This document shows positions 36,059 to 44,599 of a DNA stretch of 64,000 bases, one piece after another; positions within the stretch are counted from its first letter, which is position 1; the number at the start of each line of letters is the position of its first letter. The notes below the pieces were generated by a model that was given only the letters and a program-made list of their open reading frames with translations, made no database searches and had not been told where the DNA came from. Source of the DNA: Methanobrevibacter sp. (GTDB taxonomy: Archaea > Methanobacteriota > Methanobacteria > Methanobacteriales > Methanobacteriaceae). Position numbers and translations under genes: made by a program. Location: NCBI RefSeq assembly GCF_030539665.1, contig NZ_JAUNXR010000004.1, positions 163,088-227,087 of the forward strand. The letters run 5' to 3'.

Positions 36059-37180
36059 ATGAAAAAGCTAGGTTTGGGATTTATGAGGTTTCCTCTAAAG
36101 TCCGACAATAATAAGGACATCGACTATGAAAAGGTGTCTGAAATGGTGGACTATTCAATGGAAAGAGGATTTAATTTTTTTGACTCAGGATATGAATACC
36201 ATGACGGATTCGCTGATGTGGCCATTAGAAAATGCTTGGTTGAAAGGTATCCTCGTGAGGATTTCCTTATTTCCAACAAGCTGCCTGTTTATAGCTTTAC
36301 TCCTGAAACAGATATTGAAGCCATTTTCAACGAGCAGCTGGAGAAGTGCGGTGTGGAATATTTTGACTATTATATGTTGCATTGCCTTACTGCAAAGCTG
36401 TATGATGGCCTGATGAAGGAGCTTGACTTCTTCGGATTCATCAGTAGGCTTAAGGAGGAGGGAAAAATCAAGAAGCTTGGAATTTCCCATCATGATGATG
36501 CAAACGTGTTAAACAGGATACTGACAGATCATCCTGAAATAGAATTTGTCCTGCTTCAGATCAACTATCTTGACTGGATCAGTCCTTCAATACAGTCCAG
36601 CAAATGCTACAAGGTAGCCAAAAGGCACGGGAAGGAAATTCTGGTCATGGAGCCTCTGAAAGGAGGAAACCTGGTAAACATTCCTGCAGACGCTTCACAA
36701 ATGCTTGTCCGCCACAATCCCGATGCTACAATAGCATCATGGGGCTTGCGATTTGCAGGTGGCCTTGAGGGGGTTTCGACAGTTCTTTCTGGAATGTCAA
36801 ATATGGAGCAGCTGAAGGAAAACATTGAATGCATGGATGAGCTGAAGCCATTGGACAGCTCAGAAAAGAAGGTACTGAGGATGGCTAGAAAAATCATTTC
36901 AGATGGGAATCCTATTGACTGCACCTATTGCGATTATTGCATTCCGAAATGTCCGGAAAACATTCCTATCTCAAAGTTCTTTTCACTTTATAACAATGCA
37001 AAGATGGCTGCTGAACTGCAGGATTTGCATTTTGTTTATTATAAGAACTATGCAAGGGAAGGCAATCCTGCCTCTGCATGCACAGAATGTGGGGAGTGCG
37101 AAGCCATATGTACTCAGCATCTCCGGGTAATCGACGGACTTAAGGATGTCAGGGACCTCTTGGAGAAGGATGATGATTGA
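36059..37180 (+). CDS. Aldo/keto reductase with C-terminal 4Fe-4S domain, copy 2
   Basis: A 373-residue paralogue of the preceding gene, with the same catalytic layout (FFDSGYEYHDGF, LISNKLPVYSF, YYMLHCL) and the same two cysteine sets (CTYCDYCIPKCPENIP, CTECGECEAICTQHL). The frame starts with a TTG at 36047, but ATG at 36059 matches the start of copy 1. A stretch around 36538-36640 is almost identical at DNA level to copy 1 around 35350-35450, more than the rest, which suggests gene conversion. Confidence 0.9.
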   Translation: MKKLGLGFMRFPLKSDNNKDIDYEKVSEMVDYSMERGFNFFDSGYEYHDGFADVAIRKCLVERYPREDFLISNKLPVYSFTPETDIEAIFNEQLEKCGVEYFDYYMLHCLTAKLYDGLMKELDFFGFISRLKEEGKIKKLGISHHDDANVLNRILTDHPEIEFVLLQINYLDWISPSIQSSKCYKVAKRHGKEILVMEPLKGGNLVNIPADASQMLVRHNPDATIASWGLRFAGGLEGVSTVLSGMSNMEQLKENIECMDELKPLDSSEKKVLRMARKIISDGNPIDCTYCDYCIPKCPENIPISKFFSLYNNAKMAAELQDLHFVYYKNYAREGNPASACTECGECEAICTQHLRVIDGLKDVRDLLEKDDD

Positions 37181-37186
37181 ATTTCA

Positions 37187-37203
37187 GATAGAATTTTTCT
37201 ATC
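37187..37203 (+). terminator. Short hairpin after the reductase pair
   Basis: GATAGAA and TTCTATC with a three-base loop, seven bases past the stop. The T-run is weak, so termination strength is uncertain. Confidence 0.4.
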
Positions 37204-37437
37204 AGTTTAAATTAAAATCAGCTATTGTTAAAATGATATCTCAAAGATTAATTTTATTATTTTTATAGCAGTCTTTGATTATTTTAATATCAGTTATGAT
37301 TTCAGAATCAAAGGAATATTGTCATCTACATAGAGCAATATTGTTTATCTATTTTTTGCCAGCAATGAAACTTTTATAAATTAAGGATTCTAAATATTAT
37401 AATATTATTTAAAAATAATGTCATGGAGAGGATTTAG

Positions 37438-39039
37438 CTGACTAAATTTATTATCATAACTGGAGGAGTAGTAAGCTCCATTGGAAAGGGAATTACTTCA
37501 GCTTCCATTGGTCGTATCTTACGTTCATACGGATTAAATGTAGCTGCAATTAAAATTGACCCTTATTTAAACTGGGATTCTGGAACTTTAAACCCATATC
37601 AGCATGGTGAAGTGTTCGTAACTCATGATGGTATGGAAACCGATCTTGATTTAGGTCATTATGAAAGATATTTGGATGTTGAATTGCCTGGAATCTCAAA
37701 TATCACAACAGGAAAAGTATATGAATCTGTAATAGCTAAGGAAAGAGCTGGTGATTTCCTTGGTGCATGTGTACAGGTTATTCCACACATTACAGATGAA
37801 ATCAAGGAAATGATTAAAATGACAGCAGATAAGGATAATTATGATGTTGTTTTAATCGAATTGGGAGGTACTGTTGGAGATATTGAAAGTCAGCCATTTT
37901 TAGAAGCCTTAAGACAATTAAGAAATGATGTAGGTTCTAAAAATGTAATGTTTGTCCATGTAACATTTATTCCATACCTTAATGCTGCTGGTGAATTTAA
38001 AACCAAACCAACCCAGCATTCAACTAAAGAGTTAAGAAGTGTAGGTATCAATCCAGATATAATTGTATGCAGGTCTCAAGAACCAATTGACGATGATTTA
38101 AAAGCTAAGATTGCTCATTTCTGTGACGTAGATAAAGATGCTGTTGTCAACACTCCTGATGCAGGAACAATTTATGAAGTGCCTTTAGTTCTTGAAGAAA
38201 ACAACATAGGTAAAATTGTTGTTGATAGAATAGGTTTGGATATTGAACCTGACTCCTCAAAATTAGATGCTTGGAGAGAAATAGTGGAATCTCTCAAAAT
38301 CCAAGATCCAGTTGTAAGAATAGGAATAGTTGGAAAATATGTTGAATTAGAAGACGCTTATATCAGTATTCGTGAATCCTTACTCCATGCAGCAGCTTCA
38401 ATAGGCGTTAAATTAGAAATTGACTATATCAGTTCTGATGTTGAACAATTAGACCCTGATGTTATGAAAGCCTTAGACGGAATTTTAATACCTGGAGGTT
38501 TTGGAGAGCGTGGTGTTGAAGGAAAACTTTTAGCTGTTGATTATGCAATCGAAAACAATATTCCGTTATTTGGAATCTGTTTAGGAATGCAGTCTATGGT
38601 AATCCAATTTGCAAGACGTAATGGATATCCTGAAGCTAACAGTTCAGAATTTGATAAGGAAAATGAACATCCTGTTATTGATATGATGGAAGAGCAGAAA
38701 AAAATCAAGAATATGGGTGGAACCATGCGTTTAGGTTCTTATGACTGTAAGGTTGTTGAAGGAACTAAAACCTTTGATGCATATGGTGAAATTGACATTG
38801 AGGAACGTCATAGGCACAGATTTGAATTCAACAACGATTATAGGCAAGATCTACAAGAAAAAGGAATCATCATTTCAGGAACAAGTCCTGATGATTTCCT
38901 AGTGGAAATCGTAGAACTTCCAGATCATCCATGGGCTGTAGGTTGTCAATTCCATCCGGAATTTAAATCAAGACCAAACAGGCCTCATCCATTATTTAAA
39001 TCATTTGTAGAAGCTTCTTATGAGCATTCTAAAAAATGA
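37438..39039 (+). CDS. pyrG: CTP synthase, apparent CTG start
   Basis: Makes CTP from UTP, ATP and glutamine. The family N-terminus TKFIIITGGVVSSIGKG begins at 37441. No ATG, GTG or TTG exists in frame from there until the GTG at 37612, which would delete the P-loop-like nucleotide site and the IKIDPYLNWDSGTLNPYQHGE motif. The codon before is CTG (37438), directly preceded by the in-frame stop TAG and by a good GGAGAGGAT site. I therefore place the start at CTG. The C-terminal glutaminase domain has GICLGMQ (nucleophile Cys) and HPEFKSRP. About 533 residues, normal. Confidence 0.93.
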   Translation: MTKFIIITGGVVSSIGKGITSASIGRILRSYGLNVAAIKIDPYLNWDSGTLNPYQHGEVFVTHDGMETDLDLGHYERYLDVELPGISNITTGKVYESVIAKERAGDFLGACVQVIPHITDEIKEMIKMTADKDNYDVVLIELGGTVGDIESQPFLEALRQLRNDVGSKNVMFVHVTFIPYLNAAGEFKTKPTQHSTKELRSVGINPDIIVCRSQEPIDDDLKAKIAHFCDVDKDAVVNTPDAGTIYEVPLVLEENNIGKIVVDRIGLDIEPDSSKLDAWREIVESLKIQDPVVRIGIVGKYVELEDAYISIRESLLHAAASIGVKLEIDYISSDVEQLDPDVMKALDGILIPGGFGERGVEGKLLAVDYAIENNIPLFGICLGMQSMVIQFARRNGYPEANSSEFDKENEHPVIDMMEEQKKIKNMGGTMRLGSYDCKVVEGTKTFDAYGEIDIEERHRHRFEFNNDYRQDLQEKGIIISGTSPDDFLVEIVELPDHPWAVGCQFHPEFKSRPNRPHPLFKSFVEASYEHSKK

Positions 39040-39197
39040 TTTTTTTACTTTTTTTACTTAATCGTATTTTTCTTTTTTTCCCTTAGTTATCTTTGTTTAA
39101 ATCAAATCATATTCATTGAATATCCTTATATTTATTAATTAAAAAAAATAAATAATTTAATAGTTATTTGACATAAAGGTGTAGATTTGGAGATTTA

Positions 39198-39245
39198 ATG
39201 TCAAAGAGTGTGTTTAAGTCTAACATGCTACATGATATTTTTTAA
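39198..39245 (+). CDS. Possible 15-residue leader peptide ORF
   Basis: A tiny frame (MSKSVFKSNMLHDIF) with a very good ribosome site, TTGGAGATTTA, ending 30 bases before the next gene. Its coding region contains one arm of two alternative hairpins that involve the ribosome site of the downstream gene, which is how leader peptides work elsewhere. Could also be chance. Confidence 0.35.
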   Translation: MSKSVFKSNMLHDIF

Positions 39246-39264
39246 AAAGACTTATAAATGTTAG
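39216..39264 (+). promoter_or_regulatory. Mutually exclusive leader hairpins
   Basis: AAGTCT (39216-39221) can pair with AGACTT (39248-39253), or CTAACAT (39220-39226) can pair with ATGTTAG (39258-39264). The arms overlap at 39220-39221, so the two stems compete, and the second would cover the TTAGGA that serves as ribosome site for the gene at 39276. Confidence 0.4.
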
Positions 39265-39275
39265 GAATGTAAATT

Positions 39276-40421
39276 ATGAGCTCAAATATTAAACCTAGAA
39301 AAAATGACATTGGCAGAAATGAGTTTATGCTTACAAAAGGTCAGGCTAAGTGTGGATATGATTGGTGGTGGCATTCATTTACTGCTCGCAATGCTGAAAC
39401 AGGTGAAGAAAGGCCATTTTTCTTGGAATTTTTTGTTTGTAATCCTGCTAGTGGTGGGGATGAACCTGTATTTGGTCAATTGCCTGAAAACAAAGCTAAA
39501 GGCATTAAACCGTCCTATCTAATGATTAAAGTTGGATGTTGGGGTAAAGGAGCAAAACAAATTCACAGATTCTTTGGTTGGAACAAATTTGATATAACTC
39601 CAAATAAGGTAGTGCCATATGAAATCAAGGCAGATGACTGTTATATAACTGAAACAGAGACTTATGGTAAGATTCATTTAAGCGAAGAGGAAAATGCGGC
39701 ACATCCTGAATATATGTGTGATGCTGGAGATGTTGAATGGAACTTCAAAATCAACAAGATTATTCCATTTAATGTAGGATATGGTGCTGGGGAAGTATTT
39801 AGAAACATGCAGGCTTTTGAAATGTTTTGGCATGTTGAAGGTATGAAAACAGAGTATGAAGGCGAAATCACAATGGATGGTGTCAAGTACATAATCGATC
39901 CTAAAAACTGTTATGGTTATGCTGATAAGAATTGGGGTAAAAACTTTACTTCCCCATGGGTATGGTTATCTTCATGCAATTTAACCAGCAAAAAGACAGG
40001 TAAGAAATTAGAAAACAGTGCATTTGATATTGGTGGGGGAAGACCAAAAGTAGGTCCTATTGTTTTAAACAGGCAATTATTATCCTTGTTTGATTATGAG
40101 GGAGAATTATATGAATTCAACTTCTCCAAATTCTGGGATAAGGTATCCACCAAATTTGACTGTAAGGAAACTGATACCCAAATAATTTGGCATGTGGAGC
40201 AGTCTACTTGGAACAAAAAGATGGTTACAGACATCACCTGTGAAAAGGAAGACATGCTATTCGTTAACTATGAAGCTCCAACTGGTGAAAAAAGACACAA
40301 TAGATTGTGGAATGGTGGAAACGGTGTTGGTACCGTAAAACTATATAAGAAGGGCAAATTGGTTGACGAAATAATTGCCGAAAATGTTGGTTGTGAATAT
40401 GGAGAATTTGATCCAGAATAA
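39276..40421 (+). CDS. Tocopherol-cyclase-like (lipocalin-type) protein
   Basis: 381 residues. The sequence resembles the tocopherol cyclase/AttH-like double-barrel family: early GYDWWWHSF and later CYGYADKNWGKNFTSPWVWLSSCN is the typical YxEKNWGxxFPxxWxW motif. The family in plants and cyanobacteria cyclises prenylated quinols, but methanogens make no tocopherol, so a different hydrophobic substrate or a binding role is likely. Rich in tryptophan; no signal peptide. Homologues in gut bacteria are annotated the same way. Preceded by a possible leader ORF and competing hairpins. Confidence 0.75.
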   Translation: MSSNIKPRKNDIGRNEFMLTKGQAKCGYDWWWHSFTARNAETGEERPFFLEFFVCNPASGGDEPVFGQLPENKAKGIKPSYLMIKVGCWGKGAKQIHRFFGWNKFDITPNKVVPYEIKADDCYITETETYGKIHLSEEENAAHPEYMCDAGDVEWNFKINKIIPFNVGYGAGEVFRNMQAFEMFWHVEGMKTEYEGEITMDGVKYIIDPKNCYGYADKNWGKNFTSPWVWLSSCNLTSKKTGKKLENSAFDIGGGRPKVGPIVLNRQLLSLFDYEGELYEFNFSKFWDKVSTKFDCKETDTQIIWHVEQSTWNKKMVTDITCEKEDMLFVNYEAPTGEKRHNRLWNGGNGVGTVKLYKKGKLVDEIIAENVGCEYGEFDPE

Positions 40422-40448
40422 ATTCTCTTACTTTTTTTTTATTTTCAA

Positions 40449-40781
40449 ATGAAAATCTTAAAGTTTAATGAAAAATTCTACAATCCTGTAATTGAAGGGA
40501 TTAAGGTAGCTACAACAAGAAATCGCCATAAGGATTTGTCTGCTGGCGATAATATTAAACTAATTTTTACCAATATTGATTCGTTAGACGGGAAACTGTC
40601 ATTGTTTGCTATTGTAGAGTCAGTTGAAAAAATCAATTATTGCGATATAACATCAATGCATGCAGAATCTGAAGGTCATCGTGATGTCGATTCATTTAAA
40701 AATTCTTTAAAAGAATTTTATCCGAGCCTGAGGTATGATTCCGAATTGTATTACATTAAGTTTAAACTAAAGGAAATCTGA
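40449..40781 (+). CDS. ASCH-domain protein
   Basis: A 110-residue protein with the ASCH beta-barrel: MKILKFNEKFYNPVIEGIKVATTR-type N-terminus, where GIKxxTxR is the hallmark, followed by AGDNIKLIFTN and strand-rich C-terminus. ASCH proteins are related to PUA and bind RNA or nucleosides; some bacterial members are N4-acetylcytidine amidohydrolases (YqfB). Which role applies here cannot be told. No ribosome site is obvious before the ATG; it is 27 bases after the preceding gene. Confidence 0.8.
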   Translation: MKILKFNEKFYNPVIEGIKVATTRNRHKDLSAGDNIKLIFTNIDSLDGKLSLFAIVESVEKINYCDITSMHAESEGHRDVDSFKNSLKEFYPSLRYDSELYYIKFKLKEI

Positions 40782-40883
40782 TTTTACTTACTTTTTCCCT
40801 ATGTTATGAATAATATTTACTATCATAATTATTTTTTTATAAGAAAATTATTATCTTCGACAAATAACGGTTAAAACATAATA

Positions 40884-40892
40884 TTTATATAA
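40884..40892 (+). promoter_or_regulatory. TATA box for modABC
   Basis: TTTATATAA about 150 bases before modA, preceded by an A-rich BRE-like stretch (AAAACATAA). The long leader that results contains two palindromes. Confidence 0.5.
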
Positions 40893-40938
40893 TAAATTGA
40901 ATATAATATCTATTAACCATAACGATATTAATAATTTT

Positions 40939-40981
40939 TCATATTGAAATATGGGTATTGAATTGTAAAACTTTGTTTTAC
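40939..40981 (+). promoter_or_regulatory. Palindromes in the modA leader, candidate operator
   Basis: A perfect palindrome GTAAAAC TTT GTTTTAC at 40965-40981 and, upstream, CATAT TGAA ATATG at about 40940. Both lie between the TATA box and modA. They are candidates for a molybdate/tungstate-responsive repressor or for leader structure; no matching regulator gene is in the window. Confidence 0.4.
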
Positions 40982-41040
40982 GATTTGCATGTTGATGTTT
41001 TATTAATCATATTTGATTATGAATATTTTGGAGTAAAAAA

Positions 41041-41847
41041 ATGAAATCTAAAACTAAAATAATAATTGGTGTTATCATAATAATAGCAGCTATTTGCATT
41101 GGTTATGGTGCATTTAGTGGTGCTTTTGATAGTAATTCAGATTTAGAAGGTCAAACAGTTGATTTGGCTGCAGCGGCTAGTTTAAAAAATGTATTTGATG
41201 AAAAGTTAATTCCTATGTTTGAAAAACAATATCCTGGTGTAAAAGTTAAACCTGTCTACGCTTCAAGTGGGGATTTACAAACTCAAATCGAAAATGGGTT
41301 AGAAACTGACGTATTCATGTCTGCTTCCAATAAACAAATGAATGCTTTAGCAGAACAAGGAATAATCGATAACGATACTGTTAAAAAATCCATTCAAAAC
41401 AAACTTGTTTTAATTGTTCCTGCTGATTCAAACACTAACATTACTTCATTTGAAGGATTGAAAGATGTGGATGGAACTATTGCTATTGGTGATCCTGATT
41501 CCGTACCTGCAGGACAATATGCTAAAGAAGCATTAACCAGTCTTGGAGTTTGGGATGCTGTACAATCCAAATTATCTTTAGGTAACAGTGTAACTGCTGT
41601 ATTAAACCAAGTGGCTGATGGATCTGCTGAATATGGTCTTGTATACACATCAGATGCTGATTCTAATGATAAAGTTAAAATAATCTGTGATGCTCCTGAA
41701 GGATCTCTTAAAAAACCTATCGTATATCCTATAGGTATCATTAAAGACGCAAAAGATGCTGATGCAGCAGAAAAATTCGTTGAATTCTTACAATCACAAG
41801 AAGCTCAAGATATATTTAAAGATTATGGTTTCACAATAGTCAATTAA
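41041..41847 (+). CDS. modA: Molybdate/tungstate ABC transporter substrate-binding protein
   Basis: 268 residues. Residues about 7-27 are a membrane anchor or signal sequence. The mature part is a ModA-type periplasmic binding protein: VDLAAAASLKNVFDEK (oxyanion-binding Ala-Ser), YASSGDLQTQIENG, DSVPAGQYAKEAL and GLVYTSDADSNDKV (Tyr). It captures molybdate or tungstate outside the membrane for ModB-ModC, supplying the metal for formylmethanofuran and formate dehydrogenases. First gene of modABC. Confidence 0.95.
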   Translation: MKSKTKIIIGVIIIIAAICIGYGAFSGAFDSNSDLEGQTVDLAAAASLKNVFDEKLIPMFEKQYPGVKVKPVYASSGDLQTQIENGLETDVFMSASNKQMNALAEQGIIDNDTVKKSIQNKLVLIVPADSNTNITSFEGLKDVDGTIAIGDPDSVPAGQYAKEALTSLGVWDAVQSKLSLGNSVTAVLNQVADGSAEYGLVYTSDADSNDKVKIICDAPEGSLKKPIVYPIGIIKDAKDADAAEKFVEFLQSQEAQDIFKDYGFTIVN

Positions 41848-41893
41848 ATTTAATATACTCTTTCACAAATAATATATTAAAGGAAATATTAGT

Positions 41894-42568
41894 ATGATTG
41901 ACTGGACCCCGTTATTTATTTCAATGAAAACTGCAAGCATATCAATTGTAATAACCTTTTTCATGGGTTTGTTGGTTGCTTGGGGTATCATTATGATAAA
42001 GAATAATACAACAAAAGTAATACTTGATGGTGTTTTTACACTATCTCTTGTATTGCCTCCAACCGTAGTAGGATTCTTCCTATTATATGTTTTTGGTGTT
42101 AAAGGTCCAATCGGAAGCTTTTTTATAAACTTCTTTGCTTATAAAATAGCTTTTTCATGGGAAGCAACCGTTATTGCTGCAGTTGTCATGTCATTTCCTT
42201 TAATGTATCGTTCTGCTAGGGGAGCTTTCGAACAAGTCGATCCCAACTTGGTTGATGCTGCTCGTACATTGGGCATGTCTGAATGGAAAATCTTTTGGAA
42301 GGTTTTATGTGCCAATGCCTTGCCTGGAATTATAAGTGGGGGAATTCTTGCTTATGCAAGGGGATTGGGAGAATTTGGTGCTACAGCAATGCTTGCAGGT
42401 AACATAGCTGATTTGACTAGAACTTTGCCTATTGCTGTTTATTCGGATGTGGCTGCAGGAAACATGGGAAGCGCATTTAATTATGTTGTAATCATTATAA
42501 TCATAGCTTTTGTAGCTATTTTCTTCATGAATTATCTTACTATCCGTCAAGGAAAACAATGGAAATGA
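41894..42568 (+). CDS. modB: Molybdate ABC transporter permease
   Basis: 224 residues with about five or six membrane segments. The cytoplasmic EAA-loop, which contacts ModC, reads DAARTLGMSEWKIFWKVLCANALPGI near residue 122. LPPTVVGFFLLYVFG is a typical ModB stretch. AAAGGAAAT precedes the ATG. Lies 46 bases after modA and 35 before modC. Confidence 0.94.
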   Translation: MIDWTPLFISMKTASISIVITFFMGLLVAWGIIMIKNNTTKVILDGVFTLSLVLPPTVVGFFLLYVFGVKGPIGSFFINFFAYKIAFSWEATVIAAVVMSFPLMYRSARGAFEQVDPNLVDAARTLGMSEWKIFWKVLCANALPGIISGGILAYARGLGEFGATAMLAGNIADLTRTLPIAVYSDVAAGNMGSAFNYVVIIIIIAFVAIFFMNYLTIRQGKQWK

Positions 42569-42603
42569 TTTCCATTAACTTCTTTTTTTAAATGGTGTAC
42601 ATT

Positions 42604-43638
42604 ATGAGTGACAAGTTATTGAAAGTGGATATTAAAAAGGAACTTAATGAATTTGATTTGGACGTTGATTTTGAACTAAAAACTCAAAATTTCGGTATTT
42701 TAGGACCATCTGGCTGTGGTAAGAGTATGACTTTGAAATCCATTGCAGGTATTGTAAATCCCAATTCAGGCATCATTAGCGTTAAATTAAATGAAGAGGA
42801 AGTTTATTTTGATTCTAGCAAAAAAATTAACTTGAAACCTCAGAAAAGAAATGTAGGCTACCTATTTCAAAACTATGCATTATTTCCAAACATGACCGTT
42901 GAGGAGAATATTGCAGTAGGCCTGTCTAAAAAGGACGATGAAAAGGTAAGCGAACTGATTAAAAATTTCCGTTTGGAAGGACTGGAGAAAAGATATCCTA
43001 GGCAATTGTCCGGAGGTCAGCAACAGAGAGTGGCTTTGGCCCGTATTATAGCATATGATCCGGACGTCATATTGTTGGATGAGCCATTCAGTGCATTGGA
43101 TACGTACCTAAAAGATCAATTGAGAAGGGAACTTATCAAATTGCTGGAAAATTTTGAAGGATTTATTATTATGGTTACCCATGACCGTGACGATGCATTC
43201 CAGTTCTGCGATAAGCTTATAGTAATGGATAAGGGTAAGATCATAGCAAAAGGAAATACCTACGACATATTCGAAAATCCGAAAAAGGTTCAGGTGGCTA
43301 AAATTACAGGATGTAAAAACATTTCAGCAATTGAAATTATTGACGATTATCATGTAAAGGCTTTGGATTGGGATAATATAATACTCGAAACCGAAGAGAA
43401 GGTTTCTGAAAACATCAATCATATTGGAATAAGGGCTCACGACTTTACATTTGCAGACAAGGATGACGTTAATGTAATTGGTACAAAAGACGCGGAAATT
43501 GTTGAAATGCCTTTTGAATGGGATATAAAATTGGCCAACGGTTTGTGGTGGATATACGACAAAGAGATTCACAAGCATGATTTTACAATGCCGGAATATA
43601 TAAAAATCAGCCCCAAAACCATAATATTATTGGAATAA
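42604..43638 (+). CDS. modC: Molybdate ABC transporter ATP-binding protein
   Basis: 344 residues. Walker A GPSGCGKSM, ABC signature LSGGQQQR, Walker B VILLDEPFSALD and H-loop MVTHDRDD are all present in the first 215 residues; the C-terminal ~110 residues resemble a TOBE-like region, where ModC proteins sense the oxyanion. The frame starts at 42592, but GGTGTA precedes the ATG at 42604. It energises uptake through ModB. Confidence 0.94.
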   Translation: MSDKLLKVDIKKELNEFDLDVDFELKTQNFGILGPSGCGKSMTLKSIAGIVNPNSGIISVKLNEEEVYFDSSKKINLKPQKRNVGYLFQNYALFPNMTVEENIAVGLSKKDDEKVSELIKNFRLEGLEKRYPRQLSGGQQQRVALARIIAYDPDVILLDEPFSALDTYLKDQLRRELIKLLENFEGFIIMVTHDRDDAFQFCDKLIVMDKGKIIAKGNTYDIFENPKKVQVAKITGCKNISAIEIIDDYHVKALDWDNIILETEEKVSENINHIGIRAHDFTFADKDDVNVIGTKDAEIVEMPFEWDIKLANGLWWIYDKEIHKHDFTMPEYIKISPKTIILLE

Positions 43639-43732
43639 TTATTTATTTCAATATAAAATTCATAAACAAAAATCAATTTAACAATCTTATTTTCTATCTA
43701 ATTAATATATATTCTTTATTTAACAATAAAAC

Positions 43733-44599
43733 ATGTTTTATGAATATATTTTGATTATACAGTTTATTATAACAATATTTCTTTGCGTTGTTGCTTCATA
43801 TTATGACATTAAAAAGGGAATAATTCCAGACAAGATTTCCATATTCTTAATTTCCTTCGGTATTGTTTCAAACATGATTTTGTCTTTATTGTCAGGCAAT
43901 TTAAAACATATTCTGGCCTCAATTCTTTCTCTATCTTTGACATATTTGGTTTGCTATCTGCTGTGGAGACTGAAAGTATGGGGAGGGGGAGATGTGAAGC
44001 TTCTTACGGGGATAGCTGCAATAATTCCATTTGCAAGCATTCCATTTCTAAACGTTTTTCCCGAACTTTCAATATATCCATTTTCATTTTCAGTGATTCT
44101 AAACGCAATACTCATCAGTTTCCCGTTTTTATTCATGATGATATTTTATCTGAATATGAAAAACATGATCTTCAATAGAAACACCGAGCTCCTGTTTAAC
44201 TTGATTAACTATAAGAACTTTTTATTCTTCATAAAATCAAATTTTAACAGGTTTATACCAGTAAAAGATTTGGAGGAGGGAATGATAGTCAACGAATACT
44301 ACTTTAACGATAAGCAGATAATTGACTTGATTAACGATTCCAAGGGTAATTTAAAGGTCTATAGGCTTAACGACGATTCCAATTATTCATATTACTTCAA
44401 GTCAATAAGCGCAGGAGGGCTTACGGAAAAGGACATGTTCCTCTTGAAAATAATGAATTCCCAGAATATTATCTCAGACTATATTTCAATTAAATTGGGC
44501 TTTCCATTTGCTCCATTTATTACGATTGGGTTGTTGACAGCCATTTTCCTGGGGGACATTATAATGGTCATCTCTAAAAATATGGTGCTTGTGGTTTAA
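43733..44599 (+). CDS. Prepilin/preflagellin peptidase (A24 family)
   Basis: 288 residues, polytopic. The first catalytic aspartate lies in SYYDIKKGIIPDK (residues 22-34), and the GxGD motif is WGGGDVKL near residue 85; both are needed in A24 aspartyl peptidases, which cut the positively charged leader of type IV pilin-like proteins at the cytoplasmic face. The second half has a soluble insertion (about 130-230) absent from minimal family members. The stop codon is directly followed by the start of a pilin-like gene, its likely substrate. Confidence 0.88.
   Translation: MFYEYILIIQFIITIFLCVVASYYDIKKGIIPDKISIFLISFGIVSNMILSLLSGNLKHILASILSLSLTYLVCYLLWRLKVWGGGDVKLLTGIAAIIPFASIPFLNVFPELSIYPFSFSVILNAILISFPFLFMMIFYLNMKNMIFNRNTELLFNLINYKNFLFFIKSNFNRFIPVKDLEEGMIVNEYYFNDKQIIDLINDSKGNLKVYRLNDDSNYSYYFKSISAGGLTEKDMFLLKIMNSQNIISDYISIKLGFPFAPFITIGLLTAIFLGDIIMVISKNMVLVV

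Noticed and set aside
37435-37437. In-frame TAG before pyrG read as pyrrolysine, with ATG at 37423 as start
   Set aside because: It would put a four-residue head before a complete family N-terminus; a CTG start is simpler, and pyl genes are not expected in this group.
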